Shown piece after piece: positions 1-9,155 of a DNA stretch of 64,000 bases. A program made the position numbers and the translations under genes. The notes beneath the pieces are model-generated. The model did not search any database. It had not been told where the DNA came from and worked only from the letters and a program-made list of their open reading frames with translations. This stretch comes from Anaerobiospirillum sp. NML120449 (lineage in GTDB: Bacteria > Pseudomonadota > Gammaproteobacteria > Enterobacterales > Succinivibrionaceae). The stretch is taken from positions 62,001-126,000 of the forward strand of contig NZ_JALKIL010000009.1 in the NCBI RefSeq assembly GCF_023051105.1, in the 5' to 3' direction. Every line of letters starts with the position of its first letter. Positions within the stretch are counted from its first letter, which is position 1.

Positions 1-2362
1 CGGTAAGACCGCCCAGGGTGACCAGATTGGTGATGATCTCAGGGTTGAACTTGTCAGGCACAGTAAGCTGCTGGAGCATGCTGGTAAGCACGTCAAAAAC
101 AGCAGATGAGCGCTCTTCATTAATATGCAGTCGTGAGGTGATATTCCTTATGATATTGCGTTTGAAGCGGGCCGGCAGGCGCTTCATGAGCCTGCCCAGC
201 AGGCTGTTGAGGGTGCGGCTGCATGCAATGAACTGCTCATCTGAGATGGGGGTGTTGGAGTCGAGCAGCTCAAGGGCAGTGAGGAGCTCGTTTTCAGCTT
301 CATCCTCTGCCTCATCATCTTTGTCATCCGCGAGCTTTTGCTCTTCCCTGCCTTGCTGTGTACCGGCATTGAGCATCTGAGCCAGAGCGCTCAGGGAGCC
401 GCGCTCAAAGTCCTGGAAGTTTTTGAGATCGTTTACCAGGGTGGTAATGGCGCTGATGATGTCACGTGCATTGGCACTCTCACAGTTGAGCTCACCTGCC
501 ATGCCCTCAAGCACATCATCATCCAGAACCAGCTCCAGATCATGAGCTTCCAGATAAGTCGCAGTCGCAGTCGCAGTCGCGCGGCTGTCAGCGCTGAGGT
601 TGCTGTCAGCGCGGCCGTCATTCAGGCTGTCTGCAGCTGAGTCCGCCTTCTTATCAGCTGATGCAGTCGTGGCTGCAGATGTTGCCTTGCTTGCAGCTGC
701 AGCTGCAGCGGCAGCTGTTGCACTTGATGTTGCGGCTTTGTCCTTGCCAGAGGCGGCTTTATCGGCCTTTACCGAGGCATTGGCAGCCGCTGCAGCGGCT
801 GCAGCTTTGCTGCTTCCAGCATCGGCCTGTGCCTTTGCCGACTTATTGGTCTTGCTTGCATGAGTGCCCTTACCAGTTGGAGCTGTGCTCTGAGCCTGGG
901 CCGCTGTGAGGTCAGGCCTGGAATCAGCAGCGGCACCGGTCCTGGCAGCGGCCGTTTTTCCGGCGGCTGCAGCAGCGACAGCAGCTGAAGATGCTGCCAT
1001 TTCCTGAGCTTTGGCTCCTTTGGCGGAGCTGGCCTGTGCAGTCGTCTTTACATCTGCAGCGGCTTTGGTCTTGCTCTGCGCAGTGGCAGTGGTATTGGTC
1101 TTGTCCTGGTCAGCTTTCAGGGACTTGCTGCCGGTGGCGGTGCTGCCGGTGGCAGTGCTGTCGGTGTCAGCTGCAGCATGTGCCGGAAGTTCAAGCACTG
1201 TCAGGCGGCAGAATCGGCTTTCCGTGGTCAGATCAACGGACACGGCTATGTAGCGGCTGAGCTCGCCCATGAGATCGCTGTTGTTAAAGGCACGCTCTGA
1301 TGGCAGTACCATGCCGACCCGGCAGCCGCCAAACTGACTGGTTAATGTCTGGGACAGCAGAGAGTATCTGTTGTTGAGCACGCGGCAGCTGACGTCGGAT
1401 GTCTTATCGGAGACAGTGCTTACCACTATGGTCCGGTTCTGGTTTTCCAGGGAAGGAAAGCTCAGGCGTGACAGTGGAGCCTGCTCTATGGAGATGAGGT
1501 CCTTGAGCCTGTGATCGGCAAAGAAGCTGTTAAGCTCGGCTACAGTTGATTTGCTTTCTGCGTAGCCCCTGATTACGAGCTTTCTGGTTTTGGCAATATT
1601 GATCCTTTCAGTTGCAAGCTTCTTTGCACTTGTCTGAATGCGGGTATAGTCATTCATGTTGAAGCCCGCAAGGTGCTCAAAGCCAAAGGACTTCCGGCTC
1701 AGGCCCACAGGGAATCTGGTAGCCAGAGTGGCCGCAGCCAGCAGCATTATCGGGGTTGAGCAGGAGGGATCGATGAAATTTGTGCTGTCAGTGCAGCCTG
1801 AGAGGGTGACTATGCCAGCTGCCGTGCTTTCGCGCATATCAAAGGCGGCCGTGTCCCTTCGGGCCCTGTATGTCCAGGCCGGATCGCCTGATACCCTGAT
1901 CGCCACTCTCAGGGTGTTATCCTGGAAAATGGCTCTGATGTGGAGGTCTGCATCGTTCTGTTTGACTTTCAGGCCAGTCATGCCCTGACCGTCAAAATAG
2001 GACACTATGGCTTTGGCAAAGGCAGAGGCGGTTTTGGTGCGCCATTTCTCAGTGCTGTCATCACTTACTACACCGACACTGATGGATTTTGTATTGACAA
2101 AGCAGGTGCGCAGGCGCAAAGACTTGACTGCCGTTTCCAGAGAGTCGCGATTGTCCAGATTGATCCTTTTGAGATACATGTAGATCTCATCGGCATAGAC
2201 ACTGAACATGCACAGCTTTATGGCCATGGTCGTGTCACAGCTGAACTCAACACCTGAGGTTACTGTTTTGCATTTTTTGCCAACATAACTTTCAAGCTCC
2301 TTACAGAGCAGGTTGGTAAAGGCAGCATTACAGGTTGCAAGGAAAGTATGGTTTTTGGTCAT
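1..2362 (-). CDS. Giant RlmL-like pseudo-methyltransferase protein, partial (runs off left edge)
   Basis: The frame is open from the ATG at 2362 to the window edge, about 787 codons with no stop, so the C-terminus is missing. Residues 1-390 follow the layout of RlmL (23S rRNA G2445 methyltransferase): an N-terminal FLATCNAAFTNLLCKEL resembling the RlmL opening, a THUMP-like stretch, then a Rossmann-type domain. The SAM-binding DPMCGSGT motif is represented by DPSCSTPI near residue 197, and the catalytic NPPYGERL by STVSDKTS near residue 312, so methyl transfer is unlikely. Residues 394-600 are an Ala/Lys/Ser linker. Two helical domains follow (about 609-671, and from 690 on) and recur in the next gene. 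A possible promoter lies at 2605-2633. I see no strong ribosome binding site. Function unknown; RNA binding by the THUMP-like part is a guess. Confidence 0.8.
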   Translation of the reverse strand, partial: MTKNHTFLATCNAAFTNLLCKELESYVGKKCKTVTSGVEFSCDTTMAIKLCMFSVYADEIYMYLKRINLDNRDSLETAVKSLRLRTCFVNTKSISVGVVSDDSTEKWRTKTASAFAKAIVSYFDGQGMTGLKVKQNDADLHIRAIFQDNTLRVAIRVSGDPAWTYRARRDTAAFDMRESTAAGIVTLSGCTDSTNFIDPSCSTPIMLLAAATLATRFPVGLSRKSFGFEHLAGFNMNDYTRIQTSAKKLATERINIAKTRKLVIRGYAESKSTVAELNSFFADHRLKDLISIEQAPLSRLSFPSLENQNRTIVVSTVSDKTSDVSCRVLNNRYSLLSQTLTSQFGGCRVGMVLPSERAFNNSDLMGELSRYIAVSVDLTTESRFCRLTVLELPAHAAADTDSTATGSTATGSKSLKADQDKTNTTATAQSKTKAAADVKTTAQASSAKGAKAQEMAASSAAVAAAAAGKTAAARTGAAADSRPDLTAAQAQSTAPTGKGTHASKTNKSAKAQADAGSSKAAAAAAAANASVKADKAASGKDKAATSSATAAAAAAAASKATSAATTASADKKADSAADSLNDGRADSNLSADSRATATATATYLEAHDLELVLDDDVLEGMAGELNCESANARDIISAITTLVNDLKNFQDFERGSLSALAQMLNAGTQQGREEQKLADDKDDEAEDEAENELLTALELLDSNTPISDEQFIACSRTLNSLLGRLMKRLPARFKRNIIRNITSRLHINEERSSAVFDVLTSMLQQLTVPDKFNPEIITNLVTLGGLT

Positions 2363-3112
2363 TGTTATGCTGTTTCACAGTGTCAGGTACTGGACATGCC
2401 ATATGTTAAGCCGCAGCGTCAGCAGCTCAGGCCTGCTGCGCTGCATAGTGCCCGCAGACTGCGTCATCGGAGGGGCCCATGGCAGCGGCAGGCCGTTTAT
2501 CTGGTCTATATGAGCAACAGGCCTGAGGCCGGCAGCGGCAGTACTGCCGTACGTCCTTATGTATGTCCAGCCGAAAATGGCATATAAATCGGTTTTGATT
2601 ACACATATCAATAAGATGATATGTTGTCATCAATCATTATGGCAAGCTTTGATTTTCATGTACAGCACTATGCATCCGTAGCATGACATCAGCCCGGCTC
2701 ATGCTGAGCTCATAGCTATGAACATAGCTGCCGCGTCCAGCGCAATGGCTGTACATCCAATGTGGGCCATGCAGCAGCTGCAGCCTCATCTTACAGACGG
2801 GCTGGCAGCCATGCGTTCGGCACAGTGGTGTCTCATCGGGAAATGCGGCCTTGCCATCAATGCGCAGCAGCACCTGCAGCCCATCTCAAAGGCAGGCCAT
2901 GGCCCAGGCAGCACCGGCCGCCGGGACGCAGGCTGCCCGAATGCAGTCTGCCTGGACGCAGTCTGCCGGGCAGGACAGGACGGGGCCTGACTGCAGATGG
3001 GGGATTGGCTGTATGAGGTCAATTTGGGAGACATCCCGCAGCGCATGCCCGACTGTGGCTTTCAGCGGAGTGAAAGCCACAGCGCGGCAGGGCAGGAGCT
3101 GGGAGATTTGAG
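2363..3112. other. Intergenic gap between the two giant genes
   Basis: No convincing gene is present. It holds the candidate promoter, short GC-rich repeats around 2930-2970 (recurring gcagtctgcc), and at 3053-3082 a perfect 12-bp stem with a 6-base loop just beyond the stop codon of the next giant gene. The hairpin may act as a terminator, although no T-tract follows it. Confidence 0.5.
2605..2633 (-). promoter_or_regulatory. Possible promoter for the left-edge giant gene
   Basis: On the minus strand, TTGATG and TGATAT are separated by exactly 17 bases. It lies about 245 bases upstream of the ATG, which is far, and only the hexamers support it. Confidence 0.3.
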
Positions 3113-6100
3113 CTAAAGCAGCGGGCTGAGCATGTCTCTGACCTCAGGGAAGAGATCCTGGGCGTTCAGAGCCGGCTGCAGCAGGTCGGACCTGCCCGTG
3201 CACAGAGCCAGAGGGGCCAGGGCACCGGCTGTGATGAGGTTAAAGCAGGCCTGATCACTGCTGATGCTGTCAGGCAGCAGCTGACGATAAAGCTCGGCGG
3301 CAATGCCCATAAGGTAGGAAAGATTGCTGACAGTGCTGCCTGCAAGACCCAGCTGACCAAGGCTGTCAGGCATTTTCACAGCCCGGGCTCTGATGTCGGC
3401 AGTGCTCAGAGGGCAAAGCGGTGAACGTGGCAGCTGTGCGGCGCGGATAAAAGGCCTTGCGACATACATCTCTGTCATCACCGGCAATGCGAAGTTGAGT
3501 ATTCCCTTTGAGTTCATGGCAATATCATCGCGAACCGGGTGGTCAAGGAACACGATGCGGCCTGATTCTGCAGCCGAGGTCAGCATTGAGTTGCTGTAGC
3601 CCGAAGAGAAGATATTCTCTATTCTTACCACCTCAGAGCACTGTCTGAGGGCGGCTTTGAACTCAGTGCCGTTCCAGCTCTGTCCCAGAGTAATGGTAGA
3701 CAGGCGGCCGTAACCGCTGGCAGCGCCGAAGGTGCTGATGATGCGGCCTGTTGCCGGTCCGGCCAGCAGTACCGGCATGCCCATTAATGCAGCGGCATTG
3801 AGCAGAGAGCTGAGTATGTGTGACTGAGCTTCCTCTACAAAGCCATAGTTCTGAAGGGCTGTGCTGACAGGCTCGGCCAGTTTCTGTGAGCCTGAACTGC
3901 TCTGAGTACCGTCCTGATACTGACTGTTGTCACCTTCGGCCCACAGCTCATGCTCAAGGCTCAAAGAAGCAAAGCTCTGCTGTGCTCCGGCATCACCAAA
4001 GCCTGATGAAGCCATGTATGGCGCAGCCATTACAGTGCTGTCAAAGCCCCTTGCGGTAAACTCTGCAGATGAATGGTCTTCAGGAGCTGCCGCCTCTTCT
4101 GGCATGTCAGCCTCCACAGGCACGCAAGACTCATCCGGCATAGCAGTCTCTGCTGCCTGAGCTGCAGAGTTTTCTGGACTGGTGGACGACACAGCAGGCT
4201 CCTGTGCAGATGGATGCGGTGCAGTGGCACTGGCTGCATCTGCAGTCGGATGAGGTGCCGGGGCACTGGCTGCATCTGCAGTGGCAGGTGACGCAGGCTC
4301 ACCAGGAGCTGGCTGTTCATTGCTGTCACAGACACGAGCAGCCTCCTGCCCGGCCGAGCCTCTGACAGGCTCATCCTGAGCTTCACGGCGCATTGGAGCT
4401 GCAGCCTGACCATCAGCCTTAAGATCAGGGCAGGCAATGTTCAGGTGAGGCCACAGCGGAGCCAGGGCTTCGTTTTCAGCTACCCGGCTGAAGCTGTCGA
4501 TGAGTGAGAAAGAGTCAGGTCTGGTAATGGCAAAGGCCATTTTTACCATGCTGTCACATAGAAGATCACACTGCTCACGCAGCACGGCTGACTGCTGCTC
4601 ATTCATTTCTTCAAGTTCGATGAGCTCGGCATGCATGCCTTGAGCAAGCTGCTTCATCATGTCCTCTGGCAGTCTGGTCAGGGATTTGAAAAGAGCCAGG
4701 ACATGCGCGATGGCAGGTCCGTTAGGACCATATGCCGATCTGCACAGATCTTCCATGGCTGAGCTGAAGCGCTGGGACTTTTTATTACCAAGGTCAAGCT
4801 TACGGGATGCGGTTTCACGCCATTTGTCCAGTCTGTCCTCATTGACAATGATGGAGTCAATAAGGTTTTTAAGCGATGAGCATCCAAATCTGTTTGGATG
4901 AATCATATCGCGATACAGGGCGTTCAGATGGTCAAGCAGTCTGACGCTCAGTCCACGGGAGTAGCCAAGCTCACTGCAGATCTTTTCGACAATCTTCTGG
5001 CCCGAAGGGGTTTCGGCTGAAGGTATTGAGCGGACAGTTTCGACAGAATGACCCTGGGACTGAGAGTCAGAGCCGACCGGACGGGTATCCGAGCTCTGGT
5101 CCCCGGCATTGCCTGCACCTGATGAGCTGTCGTCAGAGCTGACTGCAGCTGCTGCAGGTGCACCACTGCCGCTTGCCCTGTTATTTCTTTCACCAGCGGC
5201 TGCAGGAGCAGCAGGCGCAGCAGAGCCGTCCTGTGCGGTGAGTACGCACAGGCTGACCAGATTGTTAATGATTTCCGGATTGAACTTGTCCGGCAGGGTC
5301 ATCTGCAGCAGGATGCTGGAGAGGATGTTGAAAACAACAGTGGCGCGATCTTCATTAAGATGCAGCCTGGACCTGATGTTCCTTAATATCTTTTTGCGGG
5401 AACGTGCAGGCATGCGTTCAAGCAGTCTTTCCAGAAGGCCGTTCAGAGTGCGGCAGCACTCCATGAACTGCTCGTCATTGACTGGTCTGCTCGAGTTGAG
5501 CAGCTCCAGAGCACTCAATGGTCTGCTTTCAACTGCAGCCTCTGCAGGTGCGGACACGCCATCAGCATCAACATCAGCATTAACATCAGCGCCGGCCGCA
5601 TGTCCATGCAACAGTGCGCTTTCGCCTTGAGCATAAGCGTCGGCAGCGCAGTCAGCATCACAGCCAGCTGCAGGTACGGCAGGGGCAGCGGCACTGTCTA
5701 CACAGGTGCCATGGTCCTGGCCCGGGCCCTGGCCCTGGCCATGCATCTGGTCAGAACTGGACTTGAGCAGCTGAGCCAGAGCGGATGCTGAGCCCTGCTC
5801 AAAATCATGGTAGTTTGTCAGATCGCTTGCCAGGGCACTTATGGACTTGATGATGTCCCTTGCATTGCTGCTGTCACAGTTGAGCTCAGTGGCAAATCTC
5901 TGAAGAACTTCATCATCAAGAACGAGATCAGGTTCATTGTCTTCATGAGAGGCTGAAACCTCCTCAGAGCCGCTTACATCGACCTTGACTGCACTGTCAT
6001 TGCAGCAGCTCTCATCTTGAGGGCTGACAATGGCTGCATCATCACTGTCTGTTTGACTTTCAAGGACACTGCCCGGGACAGGTGTATCACCGCCATGCTC

Positions 6101-8014
6101 TGCTGACTGGTCACCGCAAGCGGCTGCAGCCTCAACGGCCGACTGCTCCATGCTGTTGGCAGTATCAGTCGGGGCATCAGATGTGAGCTCACAGGCACTG
6201 TCTTCCGACTTATTAGAGCTGTCAGCAGATACAGAGTCAGCCTCTGACTCGTCCTTGCCAGGAGCCGGTGCAGCAGCGTTATCAACTGCCTGGTCATCAG
6301 CTGTGCCCTCACAGGCATTGTCTTCCGACTCATAAGGAGCTTCAGCAGAAACAGAGTCAGCCTCTGACTCGTCCTTGCCAGGAGCCGGTGCTGCAGCGTT
6401 ATCAACTGCCTGGGAATCAGCCATGTTCTCACAAGCACTGTCTTCCGACTCATTAGAGTCATCAGCAGATACAGACTCAGCCTCTGACTCGTCCTCGCCA
6501 GGAGCCGGTGCAGCAGCGTTATCAACTGCCTGGGCATCAGCTGTGCTCTCACGGGCATTATCTTCCGACTCATTAGAGTCATCAGCAGATACAGACTCAG
6601 CCTCTGACTCGTCCTTGCCTGAAGCCGGAGCAGCAGCGTAAGCAGCTGCCTGGTCACCCGCTGTGCTCTCATGGGCACTGTCTCCTGCTTCACTGGTATC
6701 AGCATGAACCTGGTCCTGGTTCTTCACCTCATCAGGGCTGACAGAGGGGGTAGCATCACTGCCGGTCTGGCCGTCATGGTTATGGGATGCATTTGAGGAC
6801 TCTGATGGCCTGCCATCACCTGCAGCTGTTAGCACGACGTCTGTATGAGTCAGGCTCTGCAGCGATGCTTTGCGTTCGTATTCTGCAGCTGCACCTTCAG
6901 GGATATCAAAGACCATCACATAGAGATACTTGACTTCCTCTTGCGGCCAATGATAGTTATGGGATTGAACAAGGTATCTTTTGAGATCTTCATGCAGTTC
7001 GAACCTTTCATCAGACTTATCTTTCAACATCAGCGTCATGCCTGCACGGCAGCCGCTGAAATTCTTGATTAATGTCTGCGATAACTGGCGTAGTTTCCTG
7101 TTGAGCTCGTCAATATGACCTAAGAAGTTGAAATAAACAAAAGTCTTAAGACCGTTTTTAAGTGATGGGTTTGTGGCTTTTGAGTCAGGTCCAAGCTGAA
7201 TGGATACATCATCATCATCTAAAAGAGCAAACTTGATAATTTTTCTTAGCTCACGCACTTCTTTTCTTAGCTTACGCACTTTCTGTTGATTGTCGCTAAC
7301 CACTATTATTGTCGGCTTTGTATCTAATCCATTTTCTTTGTGCTTTAATAAAACAAGCTTATGTGCACATAAAATGGCTGGGTTTATTAAGCTTGTGCAA
7401 GAAAGAACAATGAAATTGGCTGTTCCATCGTAGCCAAACATTGTTAGTTTGGAATGCCCTGCTCTTATCACATGCGTAAATTTTATAATATCTTCAGTAA
7501 TGGAATTGAATAGCCCGTATAATTTTACTTTGTTATCTTCGATATGGAGCCTGAATACTAGAGAGGCTGTATCTTCATTCTGTGTGAACTTATAACCACG
7601 AAATCCATGTTCATCAAAAATGGAGATCAATGCATTGGCTATGGTCTTGGCTGTGCTATCGCACCATGACTGAGAACGTTCTTCACATACTACACGGACG
7701 CAGGTTGATCTACACAAATTGTTATATGTGTTAGCTAAATCATCCAAGAAATGACGAAAAAATGTGTCTTGTTTAAACGCATCTTCAATTGTTTCGTAAG
7801 ATTCGATGCTGATTTCATTAAGAAATAAATATAAATAAGCACAGTAGTTATCACCAAGTTCAATTTTTCCATTTCTAGTTATAGGATGAGTATTTACTGT
7901 AATAAACTCAACGCCTGATGGAACAAACCTGAAATTTTCTGCACCATACAATTTAAGCTTTTCGCAAACCTTGTTCACATGTTCAGAATCACAGACTGCA
8001 AGAAATAGCTCCAT
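3113..8014 (-). CDS. Giant RlmL-like pseudoenzyme with degenerate AAA-like C-terminus
   Basis: 1633 residues; AAGGAG sits six bases before the ATG. Residues 1-395 are a more diverged paralogue of the left-edge protein's RlmL-like region. The slot for the SAM loop reads SCTSLINPAI (about 203) and the NPPYGERL slot reads FNFLGHID (about 295), so catalysis looks lost. Residues 450-610 contain four 40-residue acidic repeats (…ESEAESVSADDSNESED…). Helical domains at about 692-752 and 832-925 match the neighbour, and another helical region spans 1001-1200. The last 260 residues resemble a worn AAA+ domain: GPATGRII near 1418 in place of a Walker A and VFLDHP near 1488 in place of a Walker B. This part is homologous to the 454-aa gene at 12426. 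The 5' kilobase of the gene is visibly AT-richer than the rest. Function unknown; scaffold or regulator is a guess. Confidence 0.85.
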   Translation of the reverse strand: MELFLAVCDSEHVNKVCEKLKLYGAENFRFVPSGVEFITVNTHPITRNGKIELGDNYCAYLYLFLNEISIESYETIEDAFKQDTFFRHFLDDLANTYNNLCRSTCVRVVCEERSQSWCDSTAKTIANALISIFDEHGFRGYKFTQNEDTASLVFRLHIEDNKVKLYGLFNSITEDIIKFTHVIRAGHSKLTMFGYDGTANFIVLSCTSLINPAILCAHKLVLLKHKENGLDTKPTIIVVSDNQQKVRKLRKEVRELRKIIKFALLDDDDVSIQLGPDSKATNPSLKNGLKTFVYFNFLGHIDELNRKLRQLSQTLIKNFSGCRAGMTLMLKDKSDERFELHEDLKRYLVQSHNYHWPQEEVKYLYVMVFDIPEGAAAEYERKASLQSLTHTDVVLTAAGDGRPSESSNASHNHDGQTGSDATPSVSPDEVKNQDQVHADTSEAGDSAHESTAGDQAAAYAAAPASGKDESEAESVSADDSNESEDNARESTADAQAVDNAAAPAPGEDESEAESVSADDSNESEDSACENMADSQAVDNAAAPAPGKDESEADSVSAEAPYESEDNACEGTADDQAVDNAAAPAPGKDESEADSVSADSSNKSEDSACELTSDAPTDTANSMEQSAVEAAAACGDQSAEHGGDTPVPGSVLESQTDSDDAAIVSPQDESCCNDSAVKVDVSGSEEVSASHEDNEPDLVLDDEVLQRFATELNCDSSNARDIIKSISALASDLTNYHDFEQGSASALAQLLKSSSDQMHGQGQGPGQDHGTCVDSAAAPAVPAAGCDADCAADAYAQGESALLHGHAAGADVNADVDADGVSAPAEAAVESRPLSALELLNSSRPVNDEQFMECCRTLNGLLERLLERMPARSRKKILRNIRSRLHLNEDRATVVFNILSSILLQMTLPDKFNPEIINNLVSLCVLTAQDGSAAPAAPAAAGERNNRASGSGAPAAAAVSSDDSSSGAGNAGDQSSDTRPVGSDSQSQGHSVETVRSIPSAETPSGQKIVEKICSELGYSRGLSVRLLDHLNALYRDMIHPNRFGCSSLKNLIDSIIVNEDRLDKWRETASRKLDLGNKKSQRFSSAMEDLCRSAYGPNGPAIAHVLALFKSLTRLPEDMMKQLAQGMHAELIELEEMNEQQSAVLREQCDLLCDSMVKMAFAITRPDSFSLIDSFSRVAENEALAPLWPHLNIACPDLKADGQAAAPMRREAQDEPVRGSAGQEAARVCDSNEQPAPGEPASPATADAASAPAPHPTADAASATAPHPSAQEPAVSSTSPENSAAQAAETAMPDESCVPVEADMPEEAAAPEDHSSAEFTARGFDSTVMAAPYMASSGFGDAGAQQSFASLSLEHELWAEGDNSQYQDGTQSSSGSQKLAEPVSTALQNYGFVEEAQSHILSSLLNAAALMGMPVLLAGPATGRIISTFGAASGYGRLSTITLGQSWNGTEFKAALRQCSEVVRIENIFSSGYSNSMLTSAAESGRIVFLDHPVRDDIAMNSKGILNFALPVMTEMYVARPFIRAAQLPRSPLCPLSTADIRARAVKMPDSLGQLGLAGSTVSNLSYLMGIAAELYRQLLPDSISSDQACFNLITAGALAPLALCTGRSDLLQPALNAQDLFPEVRDMLSPLL
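6190..6670 (-). repeat. Four 120-bp in-frame tandem repeats inside the giant gene
   Basis: The block beginning tcttccgact recurs at intervals of exactly 120 bases. Each unit encodes 40 residues rich in Glu, Ser, Asp and Ala. Copies differ at several codons, so length variation between strains by recombination or slippage is likely. Confidence 0.85.
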
Positions 8015-8089
8015 TGGGGGCTCCTTGTTGTGTTGCTATGGGCGATTTACATCAGGCTTTGGATGTCGATGCACGCTGCTGGTCATAAC

Positions 8090-8297
8090 TACGATGCGTG
8101 TCAGGCATAAGGCATGACTGGCTTATGCAGTGAGTGGCACGGGATGGTCTTGGCCTGGTTGTAATGACGATGGTAAGGGATGAGGCCAGAGCGCAGCTGA
8201 GAGCTCAGGCCGGATGCCGGCATGCGGCCTGGGGGCGGTGCTGTGCTGCAGGCCGGCATGGCCGGACGGGCCGCAGGGCCGGCATGGCCGGCCGGGG
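8090..8297. repeat. Direct repeat, left copy (other copy at 10188-10425)
   Basis: From acgatgcgtgtcagg through the GC-rich stretch ending near 8330, the sequence is nearly identical to 10188-10430. In both places it sits just downstream of a CoiA-zinc-finger reading frame, so the duplication carried the gene's 3' flank. Confidence 0.8.
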
Positions 8298-8486
8298 TTA
8301 CGGGCGATGCCTGAGCAGGGTGCTGTTCTTGCCCTCAATGGTCAGAGTAACAGCCTCGCCGCAGATTGAGCATCTGAGCAGTCCGCTGCAGCTGCTGATG
8401 CGGCTGTTGTAGCGCTCCATGGCCTGCTGAGCCGTAATTGGCACATAGCCATTTTCGTTGTCCCAGATCTGTACCCTGGTGAGCAT
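8298..8486 (-). pseudogene. Internally deleted copy of the CoiA-like zinc-finger gene
   Basis: The 62-residue frame starts MLTRVQIWDNENGYVP and keeps the zinc-finger half-site LRCSICGE. It then jumps directly to NSTLLRHRP, the extreme C-terminus of the 601-aa gene at 10397-12202. About 1.6 kb of that gene has been removed in frame. Its flanks duplicate the flanks of the full gene. It could be expressed as a mini-protein, but it is more simply a decaying duplicate. Confidence 0.75.
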
Positions 8487-8539
8487 GGGTGAAATCCTGT
8501 TATGTTGTCTGAAATGCTGCGGCACCCTTAAGGCAGATT

Positions 8540-8972
8540 GGGTATGCCGTATCACAGCCAGCTGCAGGTACGGCAGGGGCAGCGGCACTGTCTACACAGG
8601 TGCCCTGGTCCTGCTCCTGGCTGTCAATGACCGGATCCAGGAGGTCAATGCCATGGTCATGGTTCTGGACATGGCCATGGACATGCTCCTGGTCAGAACT
8701 GAACTTGAGCAGCTGAGCCAGAGTTGATGCTGAGCCCTGCTCAAAATCATGGAAGTTTGTCAGATCGCTTGCCAGGGAGCTTATGGACCTTATGATGTCC
8801 CTTGCGCTGCTGCTTTCACAGTTGAGCTCGGCGGCAAATCTCTGAAGAGCTTCATCATCAAGAACGAGATCAGGTTCATTGTCTTCATGAGAGGCTGAAA
8901 CTTTCTCAGAGCCGCTTACACGGCCCTGACTGCACTGTCATTGCAACTGTTCTCATCTTGAGGTCTGACAAT
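8540..8972 (-). pseudogene. Duplicated fragment of the giant gene's mid-section
   Basis: This segment is nearly identical to 5655-6030 inside the 1633-aa gene and covers the first helical domain. A one-base loss near the start of the copied segment creates an in-frame TAA, so it cannot join to an upstream coding part. The junction with the truncated zinc-finger gene lies near 8540-8555. It records recombination between members of this cluster. Confidence 0.75.
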
Positions 8973-9059
8973 GGTGAGCTGCAGGTCTATGGCGACAACG
9001 CCACCCCTGTCAAGATTCAAAAGTACAAGGACAAGACCCCTTCTGTGGGCAGTCACTAA
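8973..9059 (+). pseudogene. Possible 3' remnant of an unidentified plus-strand gene
   Basis: Where similarity to the giant gene stops, a plus-strand frame reads GELQVYGDNATPVKIQKYKD and on to a TAA at 9057-9059. It reads like the tail of a real protein, but no start or upstream part is present. I do not recognise the family. Confidence 0.3.
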
Positions 9060-9155
9060 GTCCGCCAGCGGGCAGGCGCGGCGCAGCTGCGCCTGTAGTA
9101 GTGTTGTTATTGGTATACATAGCTTGTTCTCATTTACAATAAGCTACAGGGTTAA

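Noticed and set aside
5974..6705. Minus-strand 243-codon open frame
   Set aside because: Out-of-frame reading of the 120-bp repeats, whose period keeps all frames open.
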